The notes beneath the pieces are model-generated. The model saw nothing but the letters and a program-made list of their open reading frames with translations, did no database searches and was not told where the DNA came from. 64,000 nt of DNA from DASUPK01 sp963774305 (GTDB taxonomy: Bacteria; Actinomycetota; Thermoleophilia; Solirubrobacterales; 70-9). Shown here one piece after another: positions 24,279 to 34,985 of the stretch. A program made the translations under genes and the position numbers. The stretch's first letter is position 1, and every line of letters starts with the position of its first letter. Where the stretch lies: positions 124,001-188,000 of the forward strand of contig CAVZEM010000011.1 in the NCBI GenBank assembly GCA_963774305.1, in the 5' to 3' direction.

Positions 24279-25462
24279 GCCCGCGCAGCCCGAAGGGCGA
24301 GCTCATCTCAGACCGCTACCGGATCGAGGACCGCCTCGGCTCCGGCGGAATGTCCTCCGTCTTCCGGGCCACCGACACGATCCTCGAGCGCACCGTGGCG
24401 GTGAAGATCCTCGCCGAGCATCTCTCCGATGACGACCGCTTCGTCGCCCGCTTCCGCCGGGAGGCGCTCGCGGTCGCAAAGCTGGTGCACCCCAACATCG
24501 TGCAGGTCTACGACACCGGCAACGACGGCGGGCAGTACTACATCGTCATGGAGTACGTCCGCGGTCGCTCGGGCGCCCAGCTGCTCCAGTCGGAGGGCAA
24601 GCTCGACCCCGAGACCGCGGTCGAGATCGGCGTTCAGGCCTGCGCCGGCCTCGACTACGCGCACCGCCACGGGATCATCCACCGCGACGTCAAGCCGGGG
24701 AACCTGATGATCATCGGCGGGCCCGCCGGCGGCGGCGACATGACCGTCAAGCTGGCGGACTTCGGCATCGCCCGGGCGAGCGAGCAGACGCGAATCACCC
24801 AGGTCGGCTCCGTCGTCGGAACCGCTGCCTACCTGGCGCCCGAGCAGGCCCGCGGCGACGAGGCGAACCCCTCCTCTGACGTCTACTCCCTCGGCGTCGT
24901 GCTCTACCAGTTCCTCACCGGGCGCCTGCCCTACGAGGGCGCTTCGCTCGCCGAGCTGGCGGTCCGCCAGCAGTCCGAGCAGCCGCTTCACCCCAGCTCC
25001 TACAACGAGGCCGTGCCGGAGTCCGTCGGGGACGCGGTCCTGGTCGCGCTCGAGTCCGATCCCTCTCGGCGCTTCGCGGCCGCCGGGGAGCTGGCCGACG
25101 CGCTCCGCCGCGGGCTGACCGGTGAGTCGCCCGCTCGCACGGCGCAGACCCGCGTCCTCGGCGGAGACGCGCCTACGGACGCCACGCGGCACATGCCTCG
25201 CACCCGCACCCAGAGACAGCGCCGTCCGGTGCAGCCGCGCCAGCGCCAGGCAGCGCCGCCCCGCCGCCGGCGCGCGCCCACGATCGCACGCAACCTGCTC
25301 GCCATCATCGCGATCCTGCTGCTGGCGGCCGCCGTCGCCGCGATCGTCGTGGTGGCCTCGAGCGGCGGCGGAGGCAAGATCAACCTGGATCAGGTCGTCA
25401 AACAGAACGTGAACGACCAGATCGACGCCCTCAAGCAGGTCGTCGACGACAACACCAAGTAG
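24275..25462 (+). CDS. PknB-like transmembrane Ser/Thr protein kinase without sensor domain
   Basis: 395 residues. The kinase domain has LGSGGMSSVF, VAVKIL (catalytic Lys), HRDVKPGN, ADFGIA and GTAAYLAPEQARG, all intact. A basic Arg/Pro/Gln linker (about 300-340) and one membrane helix (NLLAIIAILLLAAAVAAIVV) follow. Outside is only a short tail (LDQVVKQNVNDQIDALKQVV) with no PASTA or other sensor domain. The neighbouring lipoprotein, translated from an overlapping stop/start, may supply sensing. Targets unknown. Confidence 0.93.
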   Translation: MSPRSPKGELISDRYRIEDRLGSGGMSSVFRATDTILERTVAVKILAEHLSDDDRFVARFRREALAVAKLVHPNIVQVYDTGNDGGQYYIVMEYVRGRSGAQLLQSEGKLDPETAVEIGVQACAGLDYAHRHGIIHRDVKPGNLMIIGGPAGGGDMTVKLADFGIARASEQTRITQVGSVVGTAAYLAPEQARGDEANPSSDVYSLGVVLYQFLTGRLPYEGASLAELAVRQQSEQPLHPSSYNEAVPESVGDAVLVALESDPSRRFAAAGELADALRRGLTGESPARTAQTRVLGGDAPTDATRHMPRTRTQRQRRPVQPRQRQAAPPRRRRAPTIARNLLAIIAILLLAAAVAAIVVVASSGGGGKINLDQVVKQNVNDQIDALKQVVDDNTK

Positions 25463-25469
25463 GGCCGGA

Positions 25470-25604
25470 TCAGGTTCGCCGTCCCCGCGGCAGGAGCAGG
25501 GAAAGCAGCGATCGACGCCCGCACTTCGCACACTTCGAGAGCGAGTGCTCCAGGGTCGCGCCACAGTGACGGCACGCGGGCTTCTGAGGGACGACACCCT
25601 TCAC
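25470..25604 (-). CDS. 44-aa zinc-ribbon micro-protein downstream of tgt
   Basis: A GTG at 25604 opens a frame encoding PACRHCGATLEHSLSKCAKC, followed by GRR and a basic tail ending PRGRRT. Two CxxC knuckles 14 residues apart would bind one zinc. It starts 12 bases after the tgt stop on the same strand. Very short and without a clear ribosome-binding site, so the call is tentative; the spacing of the cysteines is the main support. Possibly nucleic-acid-binding. Confidence 0.5.
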   Translation of the reverse strand: MKGVVPQKPACRHCGATLEHSLSKCAKCGRRSLLSLLLPRGRRT

Positions 25605-25615
25605 TGAAATCGAGT

Positions 25616-26848
25616 CTAAGCGCCTCCACCGCGTAGCCCGTCGGAAGGCGATACGGCCCATGGTGTGGCGCCCCCGAGCACCGCGCCAGCGAAAGCTCGA
25701 TAGCCGCCCAGTCCAATCGCCCGGCGGGCACCGCCGATCAGCTCCCCCATGTAGCTCAGGTTGTGGAGCGTGAGCAGGCGGGTGCCCGTCAGGTCCTTGT
25801 TGCGAGCCAGGTAGTGGAGATAGGCGCGGCTGTGGCGCGAGCACGCCTCGCAATCGCAGCCCTCTACGACGGGGGAGTCGTCGCCCGCGTATGACGCCTT
25901 CGTCAGGTCGATGCGGAACCGACCGGCCGGGTCCGGGGCAAGCGCTGTGCCGTGCCTGGCGAGACGGGTCGGGATCGCGCAGTCGAACAGGTCGATGCCC
26001 AGCGCGACCCCGACGAGGAGGTCGTCAATCTCGCCGATGCCGAGCAGGTGGCGCGGAGCCTCGCCGGGCAACAGCGGAACCGTGAAGCCGAGCACGCCAT
26101 GCATCTCCTCCTTATCTCGCCCGAGCGTGCCGCCGATGGCGATCCCGTCGATCCCGGCCGCTGCCGTCCGCTCGGCCGATTCGCGACGGAGGTCCTCGTG
26201 GACCCCGCCCTGAACGATGCCGAAGATCGCCTGATCGGAGGGGCCCTCCCGCCCGTGCCACTCCAGGCAGCGATCGAGCCAGCGATGGGTGCGCTCGGTC
26301 GATCGAGCCGTGTAGTCGCGGTCGGCGTGGGCCGGGGTGCACTCGTCGAAGGTCAGGGCGATGTCCGAGCCGAGCGCCGCCTGGATCCCCATGGACTCCT
26401 CGGGGCCGAGGAATCGGTTGGAGCCGTCGAGCAGCGACTGGAATGCCACCCCCTCTTCCGAGATGTCGACCTTCGCGCCGCCCGCCACGCTGCCTCGCCG
26501 CCCCTTGATCTCGTCTGCCACCCCGCCGTGGGCGAGCGAGAAGACCTGGAAGCCGCCCGAGTCGGTGATGATCGGAAGGTCCCAGGACATGAAGCGATTC
26601 AGCCCGCCGCGCTCGGCGATCAGCTCCTCGCCGGGGGCAAGGTGGAGGTGGAAGGCGTTGCCGAGCACCATCTCGTAGCCGAGGCCTGCGACCTCGGCTG
26701 AGGAGAGACCCCGGACGCTTCCCTTCGTCGCCAGCGGGATGAACGCCGGCGTCTGCACCGCCCCGTGCGCGAGATGAATCAGGCCCGCGCGGGCATCGCC
26801 GTCGCGGGCGTGGATCTCGAACCTGAGCCTGGCCGGATCCTCTCTCAC
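25616..26848 (-). CDS. tgt: queuine/preQ1 tRNA-guanine transglycosylase
   Basis: 410 residues. Base-exchange motifs DSGGFQVFSL, FDECTPAHADRDYT and LLGIGEIDDLLVGVALGIDL with FDCAIPTR (catalytic Asp) are present, as is the zinc site CDCEACSRH. It inserts the queuosine precursor at the wobble position of GUN-anticodon tRNAs. The start lies 17 bases after gpmI, making tgt probably part of the glycolytic operon. No queC-queF genes are nearby, so the base may be imported or made elsewhere. Confidence 0.95.
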   Translation of the reverse strand: MREDPARLRFEIHARDGDARAGLIHLAHGAVQTPAFIPLATKGSVRGLSSAEVAGLGYEMVLGNAFHLHLAPGEELIAERGGLNRFMSWDLPIITDSGGFQVFSLAHGGVADEIKGRRGSVAGGAKVDISEEGVAFQSLLDGSNRFLGPEESMGIQAALGSDIALTFDECTPAHADRDYTARSTERTHRWLDRCLEWHGREGPSDQAIFGIVQGGVHEDLRRESAERTAAAGIDGIAIGGTLGRDKEEMHGVLGFTVPLLPGEAPRHLLGIGEIDDLLVGVALGIDLFDCAIPTRLARHGTALAPDPAGRFRIDLTKASYAGDDSPVVEGCDCEACSRHSRAYLHYLARNKDLTGTRLLTLHNLSYMGELIGGARRAIGLGGYRAFAGAVLGGATPWAVSPSDGLRGGGA

Positions 26849-26865
26849 CGGCCAAGCCTAGGGTT

Positions 26866-28416
26866 CTATGAGGACTCGGATGCTCGGAGGCTGGCACCCG
26901 TCATGGCCTCCGGCTGGGGGATGGCGAGCAGGTCGAGGGCGGTCGGGGCGACGTCCGCGAGGATGCCGCCGTCCCTCAGCTCGATGCCCGGGACCGTGAC
27001 GATCACCGGGACCGGATTCGTCGAGTGGGCGGTGTTGGGCGAGCCGTCGGGCTCGAGCATCTGCTCACAGTTGCCGTGGTCGGCGGTGATGATCAGCGCG
27101 CCGCCCTTCTCGTGGACCGCGGAGACGACCTCGCCGAGGCGGCGATCGGCCTCCTCGCAGGCCGCAACGGCAGCCGGAATCACGCCCGTGTGGCCGACCA
27201 TGTCCGGGTTCGCGAAGTTGATGATCCCGAAGCGGTAGCCGTCGCCGCTCCAGGCGTCGGTGAAGAGGCGGGCGGCCGCCGCGGCGCTCATCTCGGGCTT
27301 GTGGTCGTAGGTTGGGACGTCGCGGGGCGACTCGGCGAGCAGCTGCTCCTCGCCCGGCAGCTCCCCCTCCTTCCCTCCGTCGAAGAAGTAGGTGACGTGC
27401 GCGTACTTCTCGGTCTCGGCGACGTGCAGCTGGCGCTCGCCCCGCTCGGAGATCACCTGGGCGATCGTGGTCTCGGGCTCATGCGGCGGGAAGGCGACCG
27501 GGTAGGGCCAGCCGTGGTGGTACTCGGTCATCGTCGTCACCTCAAAGGGCTCGGCGCCGCCGCGGTCGAACTCGTCGAAGTCGGGCTCGCCGAGCGCCCG
27601 GGTCATTTGGCGAGCACGGTCGGGACGGAAGTTGATGAAGATGAACGGCTCGTCCGGCTCGACGCCGTCGTAGTCGCCGATCACGGTCGGCTCGATGAAC
27701 TCGTCGGTGATGTCCTGTTCATAGGAGGCCTTGATCGCTCCGATGGCCGTGTCGGCGCGCGGCCCTTGCCCGTGAACGATCGCGTCGTAGGCCTTCTTGG
27801 TCCGGTCCCAGCGGCGGTCGCGGTCCATGCCCCAGTAGCGGCCGCCGACGGTCCCGACCCGGCCAGTGCGCCGCAGCCAGCGCTCGACCTCCTCTACATA
27901 CCCGGCGCCGTTGTGCGGCAGGGTGTCGCGGCCGTCGGTGAGGGCGTGGACGACCAATTCCGTGACCCCCTCCTCCCCGGCCAGCTCGATGATGGCCTCG
28001 ATGTGCTCCCAGCCCGAGTGGACTCCGCCGTCCGAGATCAGGCCGATTGCGTGCAGGCGCCCTCCGCGGGACTCGCGCGCGGAGCCGCATGCGGCCCGCA
28101 GCGCCGGATTCTCGAAGAAGCTGCCGTCGGCGATCGCGTCGTCGATGCGCGCAAGGTCTTGCTTGACCACCGCCCCGGCGCCGAGATTGAGATGGCCCAC
28201 CTCGGAATTGCCCATCTGCCCGTCCGGCAGCCCGACGTCGCGGCCGGACGTGGACAGCGTGGTGTGGGGATAGCCGGCCCAGAGCTCGTCGAAGATCGGC
28301 GTGTCGGCCTGGGATACCGCGTTCCCTGGGCCGGCCGGCGCAAGGCCGAAGCCATCGAGGACCACCAGCGCGAGCGACGGCACCGGCACGCTCGCCGGCC
28401 CGGGCGGAAGGGACAT
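26866..28416 (-). CDS. gpmI: 2,3-bisphosphoglycerate-independent phosphoglycerate mutase
   Basis: 516 residues of the alkaline-phosphatase superfamily. LVVLDGFGLAP gives the metal Asp21, MGNSEVGHLNLGAG gives the catalytic Ser71, and ADHGNCEQM and NTAHSTNPVPVI close the active site. It interconverts 3- and 2-phosphoglycerate using two Mn2+. ATG 28416 overlaps the tpiA stop (TGATG) and matches the normal N-terminus. Placing gpmI in one operon with gap, pgk and tpiA covers most of lower glycolysis. Confidence 0.95.
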   Translation of the reverse strand: MSLPPGPASVPVPSLALVVLDGFGLAPAGPGNAVSQADTPIFDELWAGYPHTTLSTSGRDVGLPDGQMGNSEVGHLNLGAGAVVKQDLARIDDAIADGSFFENPALRAACGSARESRGGRLHAIGLISDGGVHSGWEHIEAIIELAGEEGVTELVVHALTDGRDTLPHNGAGYVEEVERWLRRTGRVGTVGGRYWGMDRDRRWDRTKKAYDAIVHGQGPRADTAIGAIKASYEQDITDEFIEPTVIGDYDGVEPDEPFIFINFRPDRARQMTRALGEPDFDEFDRGGAEPFEVTTMTEYHHGWPYPVAFPPHEPETTIAQVISERGERQLHVAETEKYAHVTYFFDGGKEGELPGEEQLLAESPRDVPTYDHKPEMSAAAAARLFTDAWSGDGYRFGIINFANPDMVGHTGVIPAAVAACEEADRRLGEVVSAVHEKGGALIITADHGNCEQMLEPDGSPNTAHSTNPVPVIVTVPGIELRDGGILADVAPTALDLLAIPQPEAMTGASLRASESS

Positions 28417-29163
28417 CAGGCGGACGCTTCCACGATCGCGGCGAAGTCGTCGGGATCGAGGCTCGCCCCGCCCACCAGCGCGCCGTCGACGTCGGGGAGG
28501 GCGACCAGCTCGGCCGCGTTGCCCGGCTTCACCGAACCGCCGTAGAGGATCCGGATCGCTGCGTCCGCCTCGCTCGAGCGTGCCTGGATCAGGCCGCGGA
28601 TGAGCGCACACGCCTCCTGCGCCTGCTCGGGCGTCGCCGTGCGACCGGTCCCGATCGCCCAGATCGGCTCGTAGGCGATCACGACTTCGCCGAGCCGGTC
28701 ATCGGGGACGTCGGAGAGGTCGGCCTCGATCTGGCGGGTGAGAATGCCCTCGGTCTCATCCGCGTCGCGCTGGTCCTCGTTCTCGCCGACACAGAGGATC
28801 GGCTCCAGGCCGGCGCGGAGAGCCGCCGGCACCTTGCGGGCCAGGGCCTCTTCGCTCTCGCCGAAGTACTGGCGTCGCTCGGAGTGGCCGAGGACCACGC
28901 CGTCCACGCCGATCTCGAGCAGCATGGGGGCCGAAACCTCCCCCGTGAACGCGCCCTCCCCCTCCTCGTGCATGTTCTGGGCGGCGACTCGGACCCGGCT
29001 CTCGGCGCAGCGCTCGACGGCCGCTTTCAGGGAGAGGAACGGTGGGCAGATCACCACCTCGGGACCCGACTCGGGCACCCGCGGCAGAAAATCGGCGAGG
29101 AAGCGCTCCGTCTCCTCGATCGTCTTGTGCATCTTCCAGTTGGCGGCCAGGATCGCCGTACGG

Positions 29164-29171
<8 letters not shown>
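28416..29171 (-). CDS. tpiA: triosephosphate isomerase
   Basis: 251-residue TIM barrel. Catalytic Lys in AANWKMHKT, His in LGHSERRQYFGE and Glu in VIAYEPIWAIGTG, with phosphate-binding ILYGGSVKPGN and GALVGGASLDPDDF. All essential residues are present. Its ATG lies within the last eight bases of pgk; the stop overlaps gpmI. Confidence 0.97.
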
Positions 29172-30361
<1,190 letters not shown>

Positions 30362-30369
<8 letters not shown>

Positions 30370-31384
30370 TTACCGCGGCCGGCTGAAGCACCTTCTCCGC
30401 CAGATCGACGCAGCGAGTGGCGTAGCCCCACTCGTTGTCGTACCAGGCGAGGAGCTTGACGAAGGTCCCGTCGACCACCTTGGTCTGCTCGGCGTCGAAG
30501 ATCGACGAGTGAGGATCGGTGACGATGTCCGTGGAGACGATCGGGTCCTCGGTGTACTTGAGGATCCCCGAGAGGGGGCCCGACGCCGCCTCCTTCATCG
30601 CCGCGTTGATCTCCTCGTCGCTGGTCGCCTTCGAGACGTCGCAGGTCAGATCGACCAGCGATCCGGTGATCACCGGCGCGCGGACGGAGATTCCGCTGAG
30701 CTTGCCCTCCAGATCCGGCAGGACGAGGCCGACGGCCTTGGCCGCCCCGGTGCTGGTCGGGATCAGGTTCATCGCCGCGGCGCGGGCGCGGCGCAGGTCC
30801 CTGTGGGGCATGTCCTGGAGGCGTTGGTCGGCGGTGTAGGCGTGGATCGTGGTCATCAGGCCGCGCTCGATACCGACCATGTCGTTCAGCACCTTGGCCA
30901 CGGGCGCCAGGCAGTTGGTCGTGCAGGAGGCGTTGGAGATGATGTTGTGCTTCTCGGCGTCGTAGTCGGACTCGAAGTTCACCCCGAGGACGACGGTGAT
31001 GTCCGGCTCCTTGGCCGGGGCCGAGATGATCACCTTCTTCGCGCCCGCCTCCAGGTGCTTGGCGGCGTCGTCCCGGCCGGTGAAGAGGCCCGTGGACTCG
31101 ATCACGACCTCCACGCCGAGATCGCCCCAGGGGAGCGCGGCGGGGTCCTTCTCGTTGAGGACCTTGAGCTCCTTGCCGTCGATGCTGATTCCACCGCTGG
31201 AGACCTCGACCTCACCCGGGAAGCGCCCCAAGACGGTGTCGTACTTGAGGAGGTGGGCCATGGTCTCGGCGTCGACGAGGTCGTTGACGGCGACGAACTC
31301 GAGGTCCGACTCCGCCTCGAGGGCCGCGCGGAAGAGATTCCGGCCGATGCGCCCAAAGCCGTTGATGCCCACCTTGACTGCCAT
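30362..31384 (-). CDS. gap: glyceraldehyde-3-phosphate dehydrogenase, type I
   Basis: 340 residues. NAD-binding GINGFGRIGRN at 6-16, catalytic Cys154 in SNASCTTNCLAP, and WYDNEWGYATR near the end. Asp35 (VNDLV) favours NAD. First gene of the run gap-pgk-tpiA-gpmI-tgt, all with overlapping or nearly overlapping ends. The ATG follows an AGGAGG at a good distance, fixing the start. Confidence 0.97.
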
Positions 31385-31390
31385 TTGAGG

Positions 31391-31397
31391 TCCTCCT
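31391..31397 (-). promoter_or_regulatory. strong ribosome-binding site of gap
   Basis: The minus strand reads AGGAGGA six bases before the gap ATG, a near-perfect anti-16S match. A GATAAT about 30 bases further upstream (near 31420) could be a -10 element, but no matching -35 is clear. Confidence 0.7.
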
Positions 31398-31469
31398 ACG
31401 AGTTGGTCTGCCTACCCAAATTATCGAGCCACGAGCCTGCCCGTCCCCGTGCTGAGCACGGAGATCGGT

Positions 31470-31838
31470 TCAGCGCTCGTGCGCGACGCAGACCTCGACC
31501 AGGTAGCCGTCGGGATCGGTGAGCCGGCAGGAGTAGTTGCCTGGGCCGAAGGAGGGGGCGCTGCCGGGCTCCGCGACGGGGTCGCCGCCGTTCGCGGAAC
31601 CGGATTCGAAGGAGGCCTTGACCGCCGGGATGCTCTTTGCCGGGAACGAGATCTGGCCGTACCCCGGCCGCTGGGTGTCGGAGAGCTCGATGTAGAACTC
31701 GGCCTTGATCAGACCCCAGCTCACGCAGTTCGCGGGCGCCACCTGCCGGCGCCAGCCCAGGGGAGCCAGGATCGAGTCATAGAACGCACCACTGCGTTCG
31801 AGGTCGGAGACTTTTACGGCTGCGTAATGGAGCGACAT
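31470..31838 (-). CDS. VOC-family (glyoxalase/dioxygenase-fold) protein
   Basis: 122 residues with the beta-alpha-beta-beta-beta repeat pattern: YAAVKVSDLERSGAFYDSIL at the N-terminus and SCRLTDPDGYLVEVCVAHE at the end, where the last Glu is a usual metal ligand. Only some of the glyoxalase I ligands are evident, so the activity (thiol transfer, metal binding or simple ligand binding) is open. It is the final gene upstream-to-downstream on the minus strand, 65 bases after the ABC permease. Confidence 0.8.
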   Translation of the reverse strand: MSLHYAAVKVSDLERSGAFYDSILAPLGWRRQVAPANCVSWGLIKAEFYIELSDTQRPGYGQISFPAKSIPAVKASFESGSANGGDPVAEPGSAPSFGPGNYSCRLTDPDGYLVEVCVAHER

Positions 31839-31903
31839 CAGAGGATGGTGGCGAGACGAGACGGCCCTGCCGGCTCACCTTACAGAGGAGGACCGGACCG
31901 GCG

Positions 31904-32671
31904 TCAGCGCCGCGGTTCCCAGCGAAAGAAACGAACCGCGACGACGAGGCCGAACAGACCCCAGGCCGCGACGACACCCAGGTGCCCCCACTCGAAGCCC
32001 GCTCCCGTCGTGTTCGGGTCCCAGGCCGTGAACATCGCCTCGAAGAAGTGGCGGATCGGGAAGGCATCGGCGAAGTTGAGCACGCCGTCCGGGATCTCGT
32101 TCTGGGGAATGAAGACACCTGACAGGAAGTAGAGCGGCAGCACGGTGGCATTGGTTACGGCCGGAGCCGCCTCGGCCGTCGGGATCACGGCGGCCAGCGC
32201 GAAGCCGAGACAGGAGAAGGAGAACGCCCCCACCGCGAGCGTGACCAGCATCGCCGGCATCGTGTGGGTGGGGATCGTGACGCCGTAGACGAGGGCGCCG
32301 ATCACGCTGACCAGGGCGACCATGATCACCGAGATCACCAGGGAGTTCCCGACCCGCCCCGCGACGAAGGCGGCCGGCGGCAACGGCGTGCCGCGCACCC
32401 GCTTGAGCTGGCCCGCCTCCCGCTCGGCCGGGAGGTTCGTCGCCAGCTTCACGGTCGTCGCCGAGATCACGGCCAGGGAGATGATCGCGGGCACGTAGTA
32501 GGTCGCTCCCTTGACGTTGAGGCCCGAGATCTCGTTGTTCGCAAACAGCGTCGCCAGCATGAACAGGAAGATCAGGGGCAGCGCCGCGGTGAAGAAGACG
32601 GCCGCGGGATTGCGCCAGAAGACCTTCTGGTCGAAGCGGAACTGATGCAGGACGACGGCGACGCCGGTCAT
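31904..32671 (-). CDS. ABC-2 type transporter permease
   Basis: 255 residues with six predicted membrane helices, including AAVFFTAALPLIFLFMLATL, IISLAVISATTVKLATNL and the conserved late PLYFLSGVFIP motif followed by PIRHFFEAM. Typical of exporters for drugs, lipids or polysaccharide. Starts within the ATPase stop (ATGA), so the pair forms one exporter. Substrate unknown. Confidence 0.9.
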   Translation of the reverse strand: MTGVAVVLHQFRFDQKVFWRNPAAVFFTAALPLIFLFMLATLFANNEISGLNVKGATYYVPAIISLAVISATTVKLATNLPAEREAGQLKRVRGTPLPPAAFVAGRVGNSLVISVIMVALVSVIGALVYGVTIPTHTMPAMLVTLAVGAFSFSCLGFALAAVIPTAEAAPAVTNATVLPLYFLSGVFIPQNEIPDGVLNFADAFPIRHFFEAMFTAWDPNTTGAGFEWGHLGVVAAWGLFGLVVAVRFFRWEPRR

Positions 32672-33597
32672 TCCGCCGCCTCCGCGCCATCGCCGCGCTC
32701 GGTGAGCTGCAGGTAGACGTCCTCCAGGCTCGGCGAGCCGACGGTGAGGCCGGGCAGGCCGACTCCCCTGTCGCCCGCCCAGGTGGTGAGCTCCCGCAGG
32801 GCCGGGACGGGGTCGGCGACGTTCATCGTCACCAGGCCCGCGTCGACCCGGGCAGCGGTGGCCAAGGCCGCGGGAAGCTCGGAGGCGGCGACGCCCTGCG
32901 GAAGCCTGAAGCGGATCTCGGTCTGGGGCACGCCCCGCTCGACGAGCGACTCGGGCGATCCGGTTGCGACGATCCGGCCGCTCGCGATGATCGCAACGCG
33001 ATCGGCGAGCGCCTGCGCCTCGTCCATGTAGTGCGTCGTCAGGAAGACCGTCTTGCCGAGGTCGCGGAGACCTCCGATCACGTCCCAGGCCTGACGGCGG
33101 GCCGACGGGTCGAAGCCCGTGGTCGGCTCATCGAGGAAGAGCAGCTCGGGATCCCCGATCAGGGCCAGGGCCACGTCCAGGCGCCGCTGCTGCCCGCCCG
33201 AGAGCTTAAATGTCCTGACGTCGGCCTTGTCGGCCAACCCGACGAGGTTCACGGTGTCGTCGACGTCCCGGGGGTGCGCGTAGTACCCGGCGTACTGCTC
33301 GACCGCCTCGCGCGGCGTGAGCTCGGGGACCAGCCGGCATTCCTGGAGCACGAACCCGACCCGGTTCCTCCAGCTCCGGTCCGCCCGCTGCGGGTCGACG
33401 CCGAGAACGCTGACCTCGCCGCCGTTGCGAGGCCGGTACCCCTCGAGGATCTCGACGGTGGTCGTCTTGCCGGCGCCGTTGGGACCAAGGAAGGCGAAGA
33501 TCTCCCCGGCCGTGACCTCGAGATCGATCCCCTTCACGGCCTCGAAGTCGTCATAGGACTTGCGCAGCCCCTGCACGCTGATCACGGAGTCCGCCAT
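32668..33597 (-). CDS. ABC-2 exporter ATP-binding protein
   Basis: 309 residues. Walker A GPNGAGKTT, Q-loop FVLQE, signature KLSGGQQRR, Walker B LLFLDEPTTGFD and switch His in TTHYMDEAQ are all intact. The C-terminal 90 residues form the accessory domain seen in DrrA-like exporters. The ATG at 33597 begins directly before the conserved first strand. Divergent from a SnoaL-like gene with 45 bases between. Confidence 0.93.
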   Translation of the reverse strand: MADSVISVQGLRKSYDDFEAVKGIDLEVTAGEIFAFLGPNGAGKTTTVEILEGYRPRNGGEVSVLGVDPQRADRSWRNRVGFVLQECRLVPELTPREAVEQYAGYYAHPRDVDDTVNLVGLADKADVRTFKLSGGQQRRLDVALALIGDPELLFLDEPTTGFDPSARRQAWDVIGGLRDLGKTVFLTTHYMDEAQALADRVAIIASGRIVATGSPESLVERGVPQTEIRFRLPQGVAASELPAALATAARVDAGLVTMNVADPVPALRELTTWAGDRGVGLPGLTVGSPSLEDVYLQLTERGDGAEAAE

Positions 33598-33642
33598 CAG
33601 CGGGATGTTATGGACGGTCCGCGAGATGGCCATACTGCCCCG

Positions 33643-34047
33643 ATGCCCGAGGAGAACATCGAGCTGATCAAGCGGCTGCTGCTCGCCTACCGGCAGAGCG
33701 ATTTCCCGGCCCTGCTGGCGCTGCTCGACGAGAAGGTGCGCGTCTACCCGCGCTCGGAGGAGCCCGGCGTGAGCGAGGTCTACGAGGGTCACGACGGGCT
33801 GTTCGAGTACCTGGGCAACTGGCTCGGCCAGTGGGACCACTACGAGACCGAGCCGATCTCCTTCCGGGACGCCCCCGGGGATCAGGTCATGGTCGTGATG
33901 ACCGAGCGCGGCCATCTGAAGCGTTCCGGGATCACCCTGGACGAGGAATTCACCCACTCCTTCGCCGTCGAGTCCGGGACCGTGACGGAGTGGCGGATGT
34001 ACGACTCCAACGCACAGGCGCTGGAGGCGCTCGGCCTCAAGCCCTAA
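33643..34047 (+). CDS. SnoaL-like/NTF2-fold protein
   Basis: 134 residues with ENIELIKRLLLAYRQSDFPA opening helix, LLDEKVRVYPRSEE, GHDGLFEYLGNWLGQWDHYE and a sheet ending in FAVESGTVTEWRMYDS. This is the full NTF2-like length, unlike the truncated copy at 17.6 kb. Small-molecule binding or isomerase function is possible. It shares a very short intergenic region with the ABC ATPase gene. Confidence 0.8.
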   Translation: MPEENIELIKRLLLAYRQSDFPALLALLDEKVRVYPRSEEPGVSEVYEGHDGLFEYLGNWLGQWDHYETEPISFRDAPGDQVMVVMTERGHLKRSGITLDEEFTHSFAVESGTVTEWRMYDSNAQALEALGLKP

Positions 34048-34985
34048 CGGGCCGCGGGTCTCGGCTCGAGCTCAACGTCGCGGTGCACGAGGCGCATCTT
34101 GACGTCGTCGCGCCTGCCGAGCTCGCGCGCGATCCGGTCCGCGACGGTCACCGACCGGTGGCGGCCGCCGGTGCAACCGACGGCGATCGTCAGGTGCTGC
34201 TTGCCTTCGGCGACGTAGGCGGGCAGCAGGAAGTCGAGCAGCGGCATCAGCCGGCCGTAGAACTCACCGGCCTGGGTGCCGGACTCGACGTACTCCCGCA
34301 CCGGCTCGTCGAGACCGGTAAGCGGGCGGAGCTCGTCGACGTAGTGGGGGTTGGGCAGGAAGCGGACGTCGAGGGTGAGGTCGGCGTCTGATGGCGGGCC
34401 GTTCTTGAAGCCGAAGGTGAGGATGGTGAGGGCGAGCTGGTTCTCCTGGGCGTCGCGGCCGATCAGCTCCGTGGCGATGCGGCGACGCAGGGCACCGCCC
34501 GTCAGCGAGGTCGTGTCGATGACGACGTCGGCACGCTCCCGCAGCGGGGAGAGCAGGTCCCGCTCCTCGCGGATCCCATCGACGATGCGCCCGCTCCGCG
34601 CCAGCGGATGGCGGCGGCGGGTCTCCTTGTAGCGGTGGAGCAGAGCGTCCTCGTCGGCCTCGAGGAAGACCACCTTCAGGTCGAGCCCGCTGGCGCCGAG
34701 CTCGTCCAGGACCGCCTGCAGGTCGTCGAAGTACTCCCCGCCTCGTACGTCGGTGACCACCGCGGCCTTCTGCACTCCGCTGCCCTCGTGCCGGAAGAGC
34801 TCGCCGAGGCCGCCGATCATCCGCGGCGGCAGGTTGTCGACGCAGAAGTAGCCGCCGTCCTCGAAGGCCGCGATCGCCTCCGACTTCCCCGCTCCGGAGT
34901 ACCCGGTGATCACCACCAGCTCGACCCGCTTGGTGTCGGGGCCGGTGCCGTCTCCGCTGGCGTTGGTCGAGGCGTCCTTTGCCAT
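34044..34985 (-). CDS. rapZ: RapZ/YvcJ-family nucleotide-binding protein
   Basis: 313 residues. N-terminal P-loop ITGYSGAGKSEA, FCVDNLPP, a Walker-B-like VVFLEADEDALLHRYKETRR, and the C-terminal CTGGRHRSVTVADRIA motif. It is known as an RNase adaptor or signalling ATPase/GTPase. ATG overlaps the uvrC stop (TGATG). In actinobacteria rapZ is normally followed by yvcK and whiA; these are not found here. Confidence 0.94.
   Translation of the reverse strand: MAKDASTNASGDGTGPDTKRVELVVITGYSGAGKSEAIAAFEDGGYFCVDNLPPRMIGGLGELFRHEGSGVQKAAVVTDVRGGEYFDDLQAVLDELGASGLDLKVVFLEADEDALLHRYKETRRRHPLARSGRIVDGIREERDLLSPLRERADVVIDTTSLTGGALRRRIATELIGRDAQENQLALTILTFGFKNGPPSDADLTLDVRFLPNPHYVDELRPLTGLDEPVREYVESGTQAGEFYGRLMPLLDFLLPAYVAEGKQHLTIAVGCTGGRHRSVTVADRIARELGRRDDVKMRLVHRDVELEPRPAAR

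Noticed and set aside
31447..31461. CCGTGC-TGA-GCACGG hairpin after the VOC gene as a terminator
   Set aside because: Short stem, no T-run on either strand and only 9 bases past the stop; evidence too weak.
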